DNA of 64,000 nt from Podospora comata (lineage: Eukaryota > Ascomycota > Sordariomycetes > Sordariales > Podosporaceae), in assembly GCA_017354895.1 (NCBI GenBank), contig CP071496.1:620001-684000 (forward strand). Reading direction: 5' to 3'. Of this stretch, positions 45,098 to 55,401 are shown piece after piece. The position numbers were made by a program, and so were the translations under genes. The notes beneath the pieces were generated by a model that saw only the letters and a program-made list of their open reading frames with translations, ran no database searches and was not told the origin of the DNA. Numbering within the stretch: the stretch's first letter is position 1; each line of letters opens with the position of its first letter.

Positions 45098-48078
45098 TTG
45101 GCGTACAACTACATTCGATCTGGCATCGAGACGTACTTGGCTTTTCAAGCTAATCACGGCAACGAAGGTCCACCAGCGTCCAACATGGGTGTGGAGGAAG
45201 CGCAATCGTCTTCTGCGGTAGTTGAAAACACATTGTACAACCCTCAGACCGAACTAGAAGCAGTTGAGGCTACAGCCGAAGTCACCCGGCCTGACCATCA
45301 ACTTGGTGCTTATATTGCAAGTCGAACAGAGTCAACACTCGCGTTGCCAAAAGAGATATCTATTCAGCGCAGTGATGCTTTGTGGGATTGGGAAAGGATG
45401 CACAAACAAGCAGGTGAATATCTGGGCAAAGGACAGCTTGACACTTCCCTTAACCTTTTTCAAGAGGCCATGAAGATGCTTCAGCGAGAGAGCACAGGAT
45501 CTGGGTTACAAAACAGGAGTCGTCTGCGCATCGAGCTACAGACAGAGATAATCACGTTATTGAGGGGTCGATATGTGGATTTGCCTGCGGCCACGACAAA
45601 ACTACAAACCCTCAAGTATGCGTTCGAGGAGCAAACCCCGGAGAAGGATGAGATAGGGAGGTGGCTCGCGGAGTCCTTCACTTTACGGGGCGATCACTGG
45701 AACGCGGCGCGGGAACTGAAAGAAGCTCTTGTTAAGCACCGCCAGATGAAGGGAGGGCGAAAGCCTATTCCAACGGATCGGCCAGAGGATATCAGCTTAG
45801 TGCGGGATATCGCACTCACTTTTGCTTATCTTGGATTCTTTACGAGAGCGCAAAGAGTGATAACCTTCCTTCTAAAATCACTGGACGGCAAACTCGGATC
45901 TCTACGGAATCCCTCACAGGAGAACTTTGAGGAGAATGACACCGGCTGGGCGAAGGGCGGGAGACGTGAACTTGAGTTCTGTCGAGTAAACGAGACAGTG
46001 TTGCTTTTGCCGCCGCAATGATATACATGCTGGTGGGCAATTATGAACAAGCCCTGAAACTTGCCCAGGAGGCATGGAGGGGCCTGTCGTCTCGCTATTC
46101 TCCCAACAACATCAAAGCACTCGACTGCTCCCGGTTAATAGCTCACCTACTAGCTCTAACTTCCCGGAGTCGAGAGGCGGAAGGGTTGTGTTCCAGCACT
46201 CTCAAAACATTATCGTCGGAACTCGGACCGAGGCACCCCCAAACTCTGAGGATAATGAGAACTTTGGTATTTCTCCACCGAACAAATTATCGCCTTGATC
46301 AGGCCGTAGCCATGGCCGGAACCCTTTCCGACATCACCGAATCAGTGATGTCAAGGACCCATCCCGAAGCTTTCGAGGCTCGAGCAGAACTAGCAAGCTC
46401 ACTACGATTTGCTGGCGACTACAAAGATGCGCTCCAGATTTACTCGGACATCGTGTCTGAGTCACAGAAGAGTTCCGTTGGAACGCTCTACGACCCTGGC
46501 TTTGTGCATCCCGATGCGCTACGCTACCGGTCAGAGCTGGCTCACATATATGTAGACATGGGCCAATTGGCTGAAGCTGAGTCCTTGGTGCTGGATGTCC
46601 TCCTTGAACAGCGTCGTACCTACAGCGTCGAGTTCACACAGGCTGGTGAAGGTGAGCTTGACCTAACCTTGACGAAGCTAACGAACGACAAGTATCTAGA
46701 GCAGTCAAGGCAAACAATAGTGCCTTCACTACTAGGGATGCTAGAGCTAGAGTACTTTCTCGACGAAGTGCGAGGGATCTTGGCACCTGTTGGCAATGCG
46801 ACGCATGGATTGCCAGTCAAAGATTAAGAAGACTACAGGAAGCTCGAGAATGAGTTCCATAAACTGTTAGAGAGAATTGGGGGAGATATGCGACAGTGCC
46901 AAGACATTAGCTATAGGAGGAAGATGCTGCAGGTCCATCCATCTCTTCTTTATAGTATAGAGATCTTGGCCGAGATTTATCTCGCTCAACTGGATAAGAA
47001 CACAGAGGTCTACCTAATATATAGCATACTGAAGGCTATTATCAGATGGCGTCAGAAGACTCTAGGCAGCTCTCATAACCTAACATTAAAATCACAATAC
47101 CAGCTAGCGTTGGCAAAGAGCCAGTCAGTTCGCCTTGAAGACCGAAAAGAGGCACGTTGTCTGTTTCGGACTGTTTTCGTTTAGCGGTGTTATAAGTTAG
47201 GGAGTGCACACCCCGATGCGTTGGCTGCAAAACGCGAGTTTGTTATCACCTGCGCCTCGTTGGAACAATGGGAAAATCCTGATAAGATAGCTATTTTGGC
47301 GGATCCGGCTGCTTTAGCTCCCAGCTTCTTAACCCGACACGGTCCAGACGGACAGAGGGCCGTTACAGATAACGGGACCGAGGAGGATCGCGAGATGCCT
47401 CGGGAAGAGTGGGAGGAAATGGAGTTTTGCTCCCGTAAAATCATTAGAGACCAGAGAACTAAGCCCGGTCCCGCACACCCAGACACGATTAAGTCCTTAC
47501 TCTGGCTCTTCACGCTCCAGTGCGGACTTTATAAGATTTCAGCCGCCTCCAAGACGATGAGGACGCTTCTTGAGCGTCTCCGACATACCAGGGCTCAAGA
47601 CCAACGACTGATGAGCTCCCTGCTGACAGAAGAGCGAATCGCTGGTATCTACATAGACCAGAACCAGAGCGCTGACGCGTTGGATATCCTAGCCAATATT
47701 GCACGGCGGTGTAAGCTTCAGGAAGAAAAGGAGGTTGTCGAATCGTCCTCACAGAAGCTCACCAAGTCTATCGAATTCCAGAACCTCAGAGATAGATGTA
47801 AAAAGCACATTGAGATTTTGCAACAGAACCGCGAGGGGCTTGTCAGTGGTGCTTTCGAGCTTTATAAGTCGTTTTTGGACGGGGTTGGAACCGATGCAGA
47901 TGCGCGAGTCTATCTGATTAACTCGTTCAGACTGGCACGGGCAGCATCTGAATGGAATGTCCTGCTGGATCAACCTGTTGCACGCCACCTTCGAAGGGAA
48001 ATGTGCCAGCGGTTAGAGGACGATGTCAGGAGCTTCCTTTTGGGCCCAGATACAACGCCGTTCGAAAAGCGTTTGTAA
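45098..48078 (+). pseudogene. Large TPR-repeat protein, one frameshift and two stops
   Basis: TPR arrays mediate protein contacts and in fungi often form the sensor part of NLR-type proteins. The first segment (ATG at 45185; frame open from 45098) contains DALWDWERMHKQAGEYLGKG and LNLFQEAMKMLQRES, then RWLAESFTLRGDHWNAAREL. Near 46000 a one-base shift leads to MIYMLVGNYEQALKLAQEAW, TLVFLHRTNYRLDQAVAMAG and ELAHIYVDMGQLAEAESLVL. A TAA (46825-46827) precedes EDYRKLENEF, and a TAG (near 47182) precedes RCYKLGSAHPDALAAK; the frame then runs to 48078 through KPGPAHPDTIKSLLWLFTL and ERIAGIYIDQNQSADALDIL. About 990 codons in total. No NTPase domain is seen upstream, so it is either stand-alone or detached. 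Confidence 0.65.
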
Positions 48079-48930
48079 GCAGCATATTCATTGCTGGAGG
48101 CAATCTTCCCAAAGAGCCGCGTACAAACGGTGCGGGATCGTGTGTTGCTTTGCACACCACCAAGGACGACGGCTTCAGACCCGAGAACAAATGGAGTCCA
48201 GAATGGAGACGACGCTCAGGAGCCCGTGAGCGAGTGTTCACGCGAAAATGTTTATCCAGATACAATAAGCCCTGCCCGGCTGGAGAAGATGATGGAAGAA
48301 TTCAAATCCTTTATCAGGGATCAGATGGGATGTAAATATTCCGTCTAATGACTTGGCAGAAGACCATCTATCCGAGAGCTCAGGTGGCGGCGAGGAATTT
48401 GGTGGCTGATAGGCACTTGTAAAGGTGGCTTGCGTATACTTTGCGTCTATTTGCCTGTATTAACGGTGGCAAGGTTAGGCGTTCAGGAGGTAGGTAGGTT
48501 TCAAATAATTGACACTTTAAACTCCTTTCAACAAGTCTTTATTCCCCGAGAACACCATTTGACAATCAAGACTCTTGTCCGCGAGGTACCTACCACCAGC
48601 TTCCAAAGTTCCTCCCTCGCTCCTGAATCTCCAATTCTCGCCTCTCCTCCTCCTCTTTTCTAAGCTGCGCCGGGGTCTTGCCAGTTTCGCGGAGTGAAGT
48701 CTCCATCGCAAGCCTCTGTACCTCATCAAAGTCCCCCGGATGAGCAGGCGCAGGCCCGCCCCAGGTATCATTCTACCCTAGTTATCTACACTCCCATTTT
48801 AAGTACTTACCCCTCTACATCCTCATCCTCGCTCCCTATATCCCAACCAAGCAGGCTCCTCCGGGCAATCCTGCTCCGCTACGGCATCTAACACCTGCAG
48901 TTGCCTAGTTGTATAATCGGACAACTTCAA
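48079..48930. other. Intergenic region
   Basis: Short open frames only; nothing recognised. Confidence 0.4.
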
Positions 48931-49155
48931 CTACACTGCTCGTGATGGTGTCTTGCCATAGATCCTGCTGCAGTCGAAGGGCTTCTCGAACATCAGCCCG
49001 TCGAGTGTCTTCACCCAGGAGACGGCTACGTAGGAGAGGCCAGAAGCGAACTCTGGTGCTAAGACATCGCAGGCAATCTTGTCGAGAGTGATGTCCTATG
49101 ACTTGTGGACAGTCATTGCGTAGCTCACCAATAAAGGAAACTGCTCTCTATAATA
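48931..49155 (-). mobile_element. PIF1-type helicase C-terminus, probable Helitron remnant
   Basis: Minus strand reads QFPLLVSYAMTVHKS, a TAG (49096-49098) where Gln is invariant, then DITLDKIACDV, EFASGLSYVAVSWVKTLDG and LMFEKPFDCSRIYGK, ending in TAG at 48931. This is the terminal UvrD_C/PIF1 motif set (YAxTVHKSQGxTLDK ... YVAxSRV). Such helicases end the Rep/Helicase protein of Helitron transposons in fungi, whereas a host PIF1 would have more flanking sequence. Only the last ~70 codons remain. Arg to Trp in SRV and the stop both fit C-to-T changes. Confidence 0.75.
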
Positions 49156-50736
49156 GAAGCTAGCGCTAATTATAAAATCCTACCGTACGCGAAGAATGGG
49201 AACCACCAGCTTCTCTCCTCTGCGGAGCTCCTCAAGTGGTGGGGTTGGCTCGGCACGGCTGATTCAGGGGTCTCAGGGGTATTGTCACCGCAGGGCAAAC
49301 CACTGTGCCAAACTTGCTATGATTGCTATTAAAAGCTATAAGGGTTAGGGTTAAAATAATATGAACAGCAAAGAGGGTGGGGTGCGACTTGTTATTGCAA
49401 CACCCTATAAGCGAGTCCGAAAACAGCAAAACGTTTTCCTCGACCAGAAAGAACACAATCTACCATGTTGCCATATCGAGGCACAAAGCCTCAATGTGTG
49501 TCCAGTCAATATCGCACTGCATGAGAATAAAACATCATCCAGTCTCTTCCTCGAATTTCTATCTGGCACTGAGTGAGAGCTTCCCTCCTCGGCCAATCAA
49601 CCGATTCGTTTTCAATCTTTTTTTCCAGTGAGCAACCAGAGCCACATTCTTATTTCTGAGGCTCTTCTACATTGACCTCGGTGCATCTGTCATTACATGG
49701 GCTCCACTCACCTTGGGAGTCGGTGTTGATCAGAACTACTGTCTGTGTCATTGTTGCACGTTTGACTTCTCATGATTTGGTGTCTCTCGGGTCAAGCAAG
49801 TTGCGCCATCATCCTTTGTCAGTTTGTTTCCCTCAAAACCATCGCATTTATCAATCCTGTCACTCTGATGTCTACCGGGCAAACCCTCCTCATTCCGTTA
49901 CAGAGAGCCAGTCAACTGAGTCGAGTATCACCGTCGAAACAAACAACTCTGTGGTGCTCGGTGGTACACGGTGGTACATTGCCGCCTCTATTTGACCGAG
50001 GACGGAACCAACCGGCCATCCAGCTCAATGAGCCTATTCGTGCACTTTTTACAACTTTGCCAGCGGCTTCCCGTGGACAAGCAGATTATCTCTGGACATA
50101 CCTCATGCAGTGTCTTAACAACAATATTATACGCTCCAACAGCTTGGCATACCAATTTTCGCCCGTAATGCCAATGCCTTCCATATGCAGTCAAGCATTA
50201 CATCATGGCTAAAACCAAGGAGCATATTTCTTGTCGTCGAAAAACAAGTCGTTGCGCGGCCTACGTCCCGTGGGGGAAATCGTTCCCGGCATTCCGACTG
50301 CGTGGAGCAGCGACCCGCAGCGTTACATTACCCATCGTCCGCTATCCCGTTCCGGGCTTGCTCACGGCCCAGGTTCCGGGAATGCGGAGCGCCACCGTTT
50401 CAGTCAAACTGGGAGGCGGCTCGGCACTGACTTGGCCCTGAAACCTCGACCCGAGATTTTCGGTGGGGTGACTACCCCATGGAGCCCTGCTCCGTGATGT
50501 TTACTCGGTGACACAGGCTCGCCTGTTCCCGTCGATCGGATGGCTCGTCCAATCTGCCGTTGAGAGACCTTGCTCGTGGCGTGGGTTACGCTTGGTCCTG
50601 AGTTCTATGAGCTAAGACCGGGGGGGAAAGGAGGTGAGCAAGTATATCAAGATGGTCTTGCCCAGTGTTTTGGCCGTTTCCCTTTCGTCATCACCACCAC
50701 CATTCTCCTGCTATCCTCTTTTGATCAGTAGTCAAG
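49156..50736. promoter_or_regulatory. Spacer and presumed promoter of the GH45 gene
   Basis: No gene recognised between the helicase scrap and the cellulase. The last few hundred bases should contain the cellulase promoter; a TATATC lies about 95 bp and a C/T-rich tract about 40 bp before the ATG. Confidence 0.4.
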
Positions 50737-51699
50737 ATGCGTTCCTCAGCTGTTCTTCAGACTTCTCTCCTTGCCGTCCTGCCTCTTGCCGTTCAGGCTG
50801 AGGGCGCCTCTGGGTCTGGCAAGTCTACCAGATACTGGGACTGCTGCAAGCCATCATGTGCCTGGCCAGGTAAGGCGGCGGTCAACAGACCCGTCTTTGC
50901 CTGTGACGCCAACTTTCAGCGCATTTCCGACTCTGGTGTTACCTCTGGCTGCAATGGTGGCTCTGCCTACTCGTGCGCTGACCACAGTGCCTGGGCCATC
51001 AATGACAACCTCTCCTATGGCTTCGCTGCCACTGCTCTGAGCGGGGGATCCGAAGCTTCTTGGTGCTGTGCCTGTTACGAGTGAGCCTCTCCCCCTCTCC
51101 CGCCGTATAACCCCTCACCACTAACATCTCCCAGACTCACCTTCACCGACGGCCCCGTCGCCGGCAAGAAAATGGTCGTCCAATCCACCTCCACCGGCGG
51201 CGACCTCGGAAGCAACCACTTCGACCTCAACATCCCCGGCGGCGGCGTCGGCCTTTTCGACGGCTGCAAGCCCCAATTCGGCGGCCTCCCCGGCGCCACC
51301 TACGGCGGTATCTCTGACCGCAGCCAGTGCGCCTCGTTCCCCGACGCCCTCAAGCCCGGGTGCAACTGGAGGTTTGACTGGTTCAAGAACGCGGATAACC
51401 CGTCGTTTACCTTCAGACAAGTCCAGTGCCCGTCTGAGTTGACGGCGAGGAGTGGGTGCAAGCGGGATGACGATTCCCGGTTCCCGGTATTTTCTCCCCC
51501 GGGAGGCGGCAGCCAGCCCCAGCCTCAGCCGACTAGCAGTGCGGCGCAGAACCCGAACCCGACTCCTAGTGCGGCGCCGGGTGGGTGCAGGGCTGCGAAG
51601 TATGCGCAGTGTGGTGGGCAGGGGTTTACGGGGTGCACTACTTGTGAGGCGGGAAGCACTTGCACTGCTAGCAATCAGTGGTATTCCCAGTGCCTATAA
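50737..51699 (+). CDS. GH45 endoglucanase with C-terminal CBM1
   Basis: Secreted endo-beta-1,4-glucanase that cuts cellulose with inversion. Two exons, 50737-51080 and 51135-51699 (302 residues); the intron (GTGAGC...CTCCCAG) splits the Glu of CYE|LTF. A signal peptide ends near residue 21 (AVLPLAVQA). The catalytic domain begins [18 protein letters not shown], with the nucleophile-side Asp in YWDCC, and includes WCCACYELTF and [16 protein letters not shown] with the second catalytic Asp. Closest in layout to Humicola insolens endoglucanase V. A Pro/Gln/Ser/Ala linker (about 240-265) leads to a CBM1, [17 protein letters not shown] ... NQWYSQCL, with its aromatic face intact. Completely intact, in contrast to the neighbours. 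Confidence 0.95.
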
Positions 51700-52397
51700 G
51701 CGGTAGAGGCCTGGGGCCGAGCTTCGTTACTTGGTTGGATGAGGTGGGCAGAGACTTGATGAATCATTCTTGTCTTTGTGGAAGGGTTTGGTTGGGGTTG
51801 AAAAATTCTTTTCTTGGTATATATGATATATTACTCTAGCAATTTCGGCTTACGCTGCGTCGGTTTCGGGTTTATTTTTTATTGTTTTTTATTCTTTTCT
51901 CTTTTACACAAAACAGTTCATCATTACCTTAGCCATTATCCATACCTGTACATTGGAAGGCTTATTCTATACAATGTAAACTATCACACAGTGGACGCCG
52001 TGCACTGTTCACAAAGCAGTGCGTGCTTATAGTGTAAATAATGTAAATGAAGAATAAGAAGAAAACCCACAGGAAAGAGTGTTCGTTTCAAGTGTTACAC
52101 GTTCCTGTTAGCTCTTTATCTTCCATCCAAGCGCCCTCAGGAAATGACTACCGTCTCCGTATTTCCGCTGGCCCCGAATGTCTCCATCGGAAATTTGATG
52201 TCTCTCCTGTTGGCACACACATCAGCCTTTCTTCATTTGTTGGGGCCGACTTCCCGTTACACCAGTCCCTGAGTAGGTCATCCTCTTGTTTACCCATCCT
52301 TTTCTCTGTCAATCGGATTATGTATATCATCCAGCTCCCAAAATTTCCTAGCAGCTCCTTGTGAATGTCTCCTGCACGAAAATCCAGTAGAACAAAG
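51700..52397. other. 3' region of the cellulase gene and spacer
   Basis: AT-rich 3' UTR-like sequence (about 51800-52050) followed by minus-strand sequence that may belong to the tail of the HET gene (for example EDYDFVLLDFRAGDIHKELL near 52390). No separate gene called. Confidence 0.4.
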
Positions 52398-54974
52398 TCA
52401 TAATCCTCCAAACCCATGATGTTTGTACCTTGCAGCTCCTGATGATTCCCCAATCTCAGTCTTTCGGTGAAAAAAAAAAAGAGTGAACACTCTCAGGCGG
52501 GTAAAAATGCTGTTGCTATCAGCACTGCCGATTGTCTCGTTTGAAACCCCAATTCTGAACTTCTTAGCTTGTATGATGTCTTTGTCGCGCACCCAGATTG
52601 ACCTCAAAACGCGCACCGGAATTCTGTATTTGAACTCGTTTAACAATGATGGGTTGATCGCAACAAACGGTGAGGTAATTGGACTTCCAGGATTGCTTAC
52701 TGAGCTGGCTGCAAGCCAGCGCCTGTACGCTGCATGTAGGCTCCTTGACGTAAATGGCCTATCGAGAAAGTATTCGTCCAGTGTTCTTATCGACTCAAGT
52801 GTAGATAATTCACAGCTCAAGGCATCTTGATACACCGATACTATGTCCTTGTTATTTTGGCCCCAAGGAAAAATCCATTTACATATTGGTTCAAGGTCAG
52901 CCTGCAGCCACGCCTGGGTTTCTTGGTATAGATGCCGAGAGTCCATGAGAGTTGCTTAACGTGATTTGCCACTGGACCTTGCCCATTGTGGATTGTTCCA
53001 TATGTGCGGCACAAATCCCAAATCCTTGGGACGCGATGGCCGTTATCTGTCGTGTGGACGCTCTGGAAGGTGTGAGCATCCTTGGAAGCAAACAGAACTC
53101 CGTGACAGCTGCCTGCTAATGTGTGGGTGGTAGAATGAACATCAGCGAGATCCTCTTCAACACAAGAACCTGTGGCCATTTACTGGTCTTGCCGCTAAAG
53201 GCGGGGGGATATAGCGTGTCCTGGCCTGGAAGCACCAGATCATCTAGTCAATGTTGATTGGATAAGAAGAGACTACCTGTTCGGGTGCTGTACTCGAAAA
53301 CAAAATACCTCAGACTCCAGTGGGTTTGTGTTCTGCTCAAGATTTCGACCAGTTTGGGCGTGTTTGCAAGGTAAACAAGCGCACCACGGCTTTATGGAGA
53401 CCTCCGGTACGTCTGTCAATGACAAAGTCGGTATACGACCGCAAGCAGACATCCTGCTTCGTTCTCGAAACTCGCTTTTTGTCCCCAAGGTAATCCCGGT
53501 AAGTAAGTAGCTCATTAGATGGGAGCAATAACGTGGCGATCCGAGAACAGTTCAAGTACCCATACTGTTTCATTCTGTCCGGCTGCAACTGCGGTATCAT
53601 CTGTGCCAATGTGCTTGATCGGTTCTGATCCATATGATATTCATGGAAATGCTTGGGCTCCAGTTCAATGCTCCACTGGTCACACGCTTTCCAATTCGGA
53701 ACCCAAGATGGAAGCGAAGAATGTGGGAGGAGAGGCACAAATTCAAGGGGGCTGTAGCGCTTTGCGTTAACCATCAACTCGGCGAAGAGTCCCACGTAAA
53801 CGTGATGGCATGATAGTGAGTAATCCGCCTGCAAGTGGACATCCTGAAGGATACCAGTAATGCCAAAGACGCGATCGCGGGGATCCGCACATTGAGCATG
53901 GCGAGTAAGTTATAGCAGCCCACTTAGACCCAGGTTCGCTGTCGAAATACCTCCACTCGCCACATGTTTTATCCAGGGGGCTCCTGTGTACTCGAATGAA
54001 ACCACCCAGTTAGCACCCTCAGTTTTGCCACGGCGAGTAAATTGCAGCAGCTCATCTAGAGCCACATGTTTCACCCAGGGGACTTCTGTTTGCTTGAATG
54101 AATCCACCCAGTTAGCACGATCTTGTCCCGATGCCCGGTCAGCCCAAAAGTCAATATTTTCCACCCTCATCAGCACACAAGATGCAAGAGCAATTTCCTA
54201 AACAACCCAGAGTCGAGTGAAAAATCGTCTGCAAAGCATGGATACGGTCTCGTGGCCGAAAACAGGAAGACCATTCAAATCTCGTTCCAACCGAAGCTTG
54301 TCGATTGATTCCAAGGTTCTTCGCTTAGCATGTTGACCGGGAGGGAGGAGCCATGCAATATCTGGACCGAGATACACCACGACTTGGATACATTGGCGGT
54401 AGATTGCCCCCATTCTGCCAACTTGTGAACCTCGTTCAACGGCATCTTCCTGGTTGATACAGATGGCGTCAATCCACATCAGTCGAATCCCTCACCCGGG
54501 ACGAAGAAACCGCAGCATCCCCCGACAATTGCGAGTATGAAAGCTGACATCCCCATATGGCCCCATGAACGCGGGATACTTCTTGGTGTTGTCGTCCTCT
54601 TGCCTGCCCCAGGTGTAGGATGCCGTTTCGTATTCAGGACAGTTGTCCATTGAGTGTGTTTCAAGATCAAGATGGACTGGCTGGTCATGACTTGGACTGC
54701 TGGTGATACAGGCCAGGCGAAACTCCCCATAACAGAGCTTGCCAGGATAGATCGAAGAGTTCGTCGAAGTGTCGGGGTCATTGCAGTCATTGTTGGTCTT
54801 GTCTTTGCGCGTATATCTGTCTTGAGAACTTTCTCCAATCCAAGGGACAGAAGGAGGCCACCACAGGTTCATTTTCCCTTTTGGTTCATCGGGTGGAGGG
54901 GCCGGAACGGGCTGTGAGTTTTTTGCTCGCCCAGTATCCTTTCCAGGTCTAGGGCACAATCGCAAGAGCGACAT
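52398..54974 (-). pseudogene. HET-domain (heterokaryon incompatibility) protein with three stops
   Basis: HET-domain proteins trigger cell death after fusion of unlike strains. From the ATG at 54974 the frame holds a Pro-rich leader, GEFRLACITSSPSHDQPVHL, ETASYTWG, a TGA (54492-54494), then GIRLMWIDAICINQED and YRQCIQVVVYLGPD, the core HET motifs. RRFFTRLWVV is followed by TAG (54198-54200) before EIALASC, where Gln is expected; a TAA (53910-53912) precedes LTRHAQCADPRDRVFGITGI. All parts share one frame through 53337. C-terminal pieces follow in other frames (to about 52398), presumably after introns or shifts. The three stops could derive from CGA, CAG and CAA. A 34-residue in-frame duplication lies between the second and third stop. 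Confidence 0.8.
53959..54135 (-). repeat. 102-bp in-frame duplication inside the HET gene
   Basis: Two diverged copies offset by exactly 102 bp: around 54061-54125 and 53959-54021. Encoded phrases are ANWVDSFKQTEVPWVKHVA and ANWVVSFEYTGAPWIKHVA. The divergence shows the duplication is older than, or was mutated together with, the gene's inactivation. Confidence 0.75.
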
Positions 54975-55401
54975 GATGGAAGCAAGGTGACGCCATCCAG
55001 ACTGATATCTGGCGTTAGGCACTCGGGTTCATGCCAGCGCGTCATTTTGTCGAGGTAGACAATTCTTTGAGAATGGTTCCAGCCTTTGTGCAGTTTAAGG
55101 TTCTGCCCGAGCCCGACATTGATTGATGTTCAGAAAAAACGCCCCACATCACAAGCTTTATCTCATTGATGTCCTCACAGTCACCAAATGCGCCTCTGAC
55201 TCGGTGCATCACGTGTCCGAAATGTCAAGAGTTTTACCGTGCACTGGGTAGTCTCCTTATAGAATATTTCAAACAACTTCGGATTGCTGATGAAAGCTAG
55301 AGTACCTAACCGTACAGCCTAATCATAGAAAATAACAACAATGTGGACAAATTATTAGTACCTCTAAACCCCCGAGCATTACCCGAGCAACAGTGGTAAA
55401 C
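54975..55401. other. Spacer between the HET relic and the sacsin-like gene
   Basis: No gene recognised; presumed promoter of the HET gene (minus strand). Confidence 0.4.

Noticed and set aside
49672-50500. Several overlapping plus-strand frames as genes upstream of the cellulase
   Set aside because: No consistent start, splice signal or motif; they overlap each other in three frames as expected by chance in moderately GC-rich DNA.
6679-54974. All frame breaks are sequencing errors
   Set aside because: Ten or so genes in the same window (RPB2, UstYa copies, oxygenase, GH45 and others) are clean, and many breaks are transitions to stop codons rather than homopolymer slips; individual indels could still be errors.
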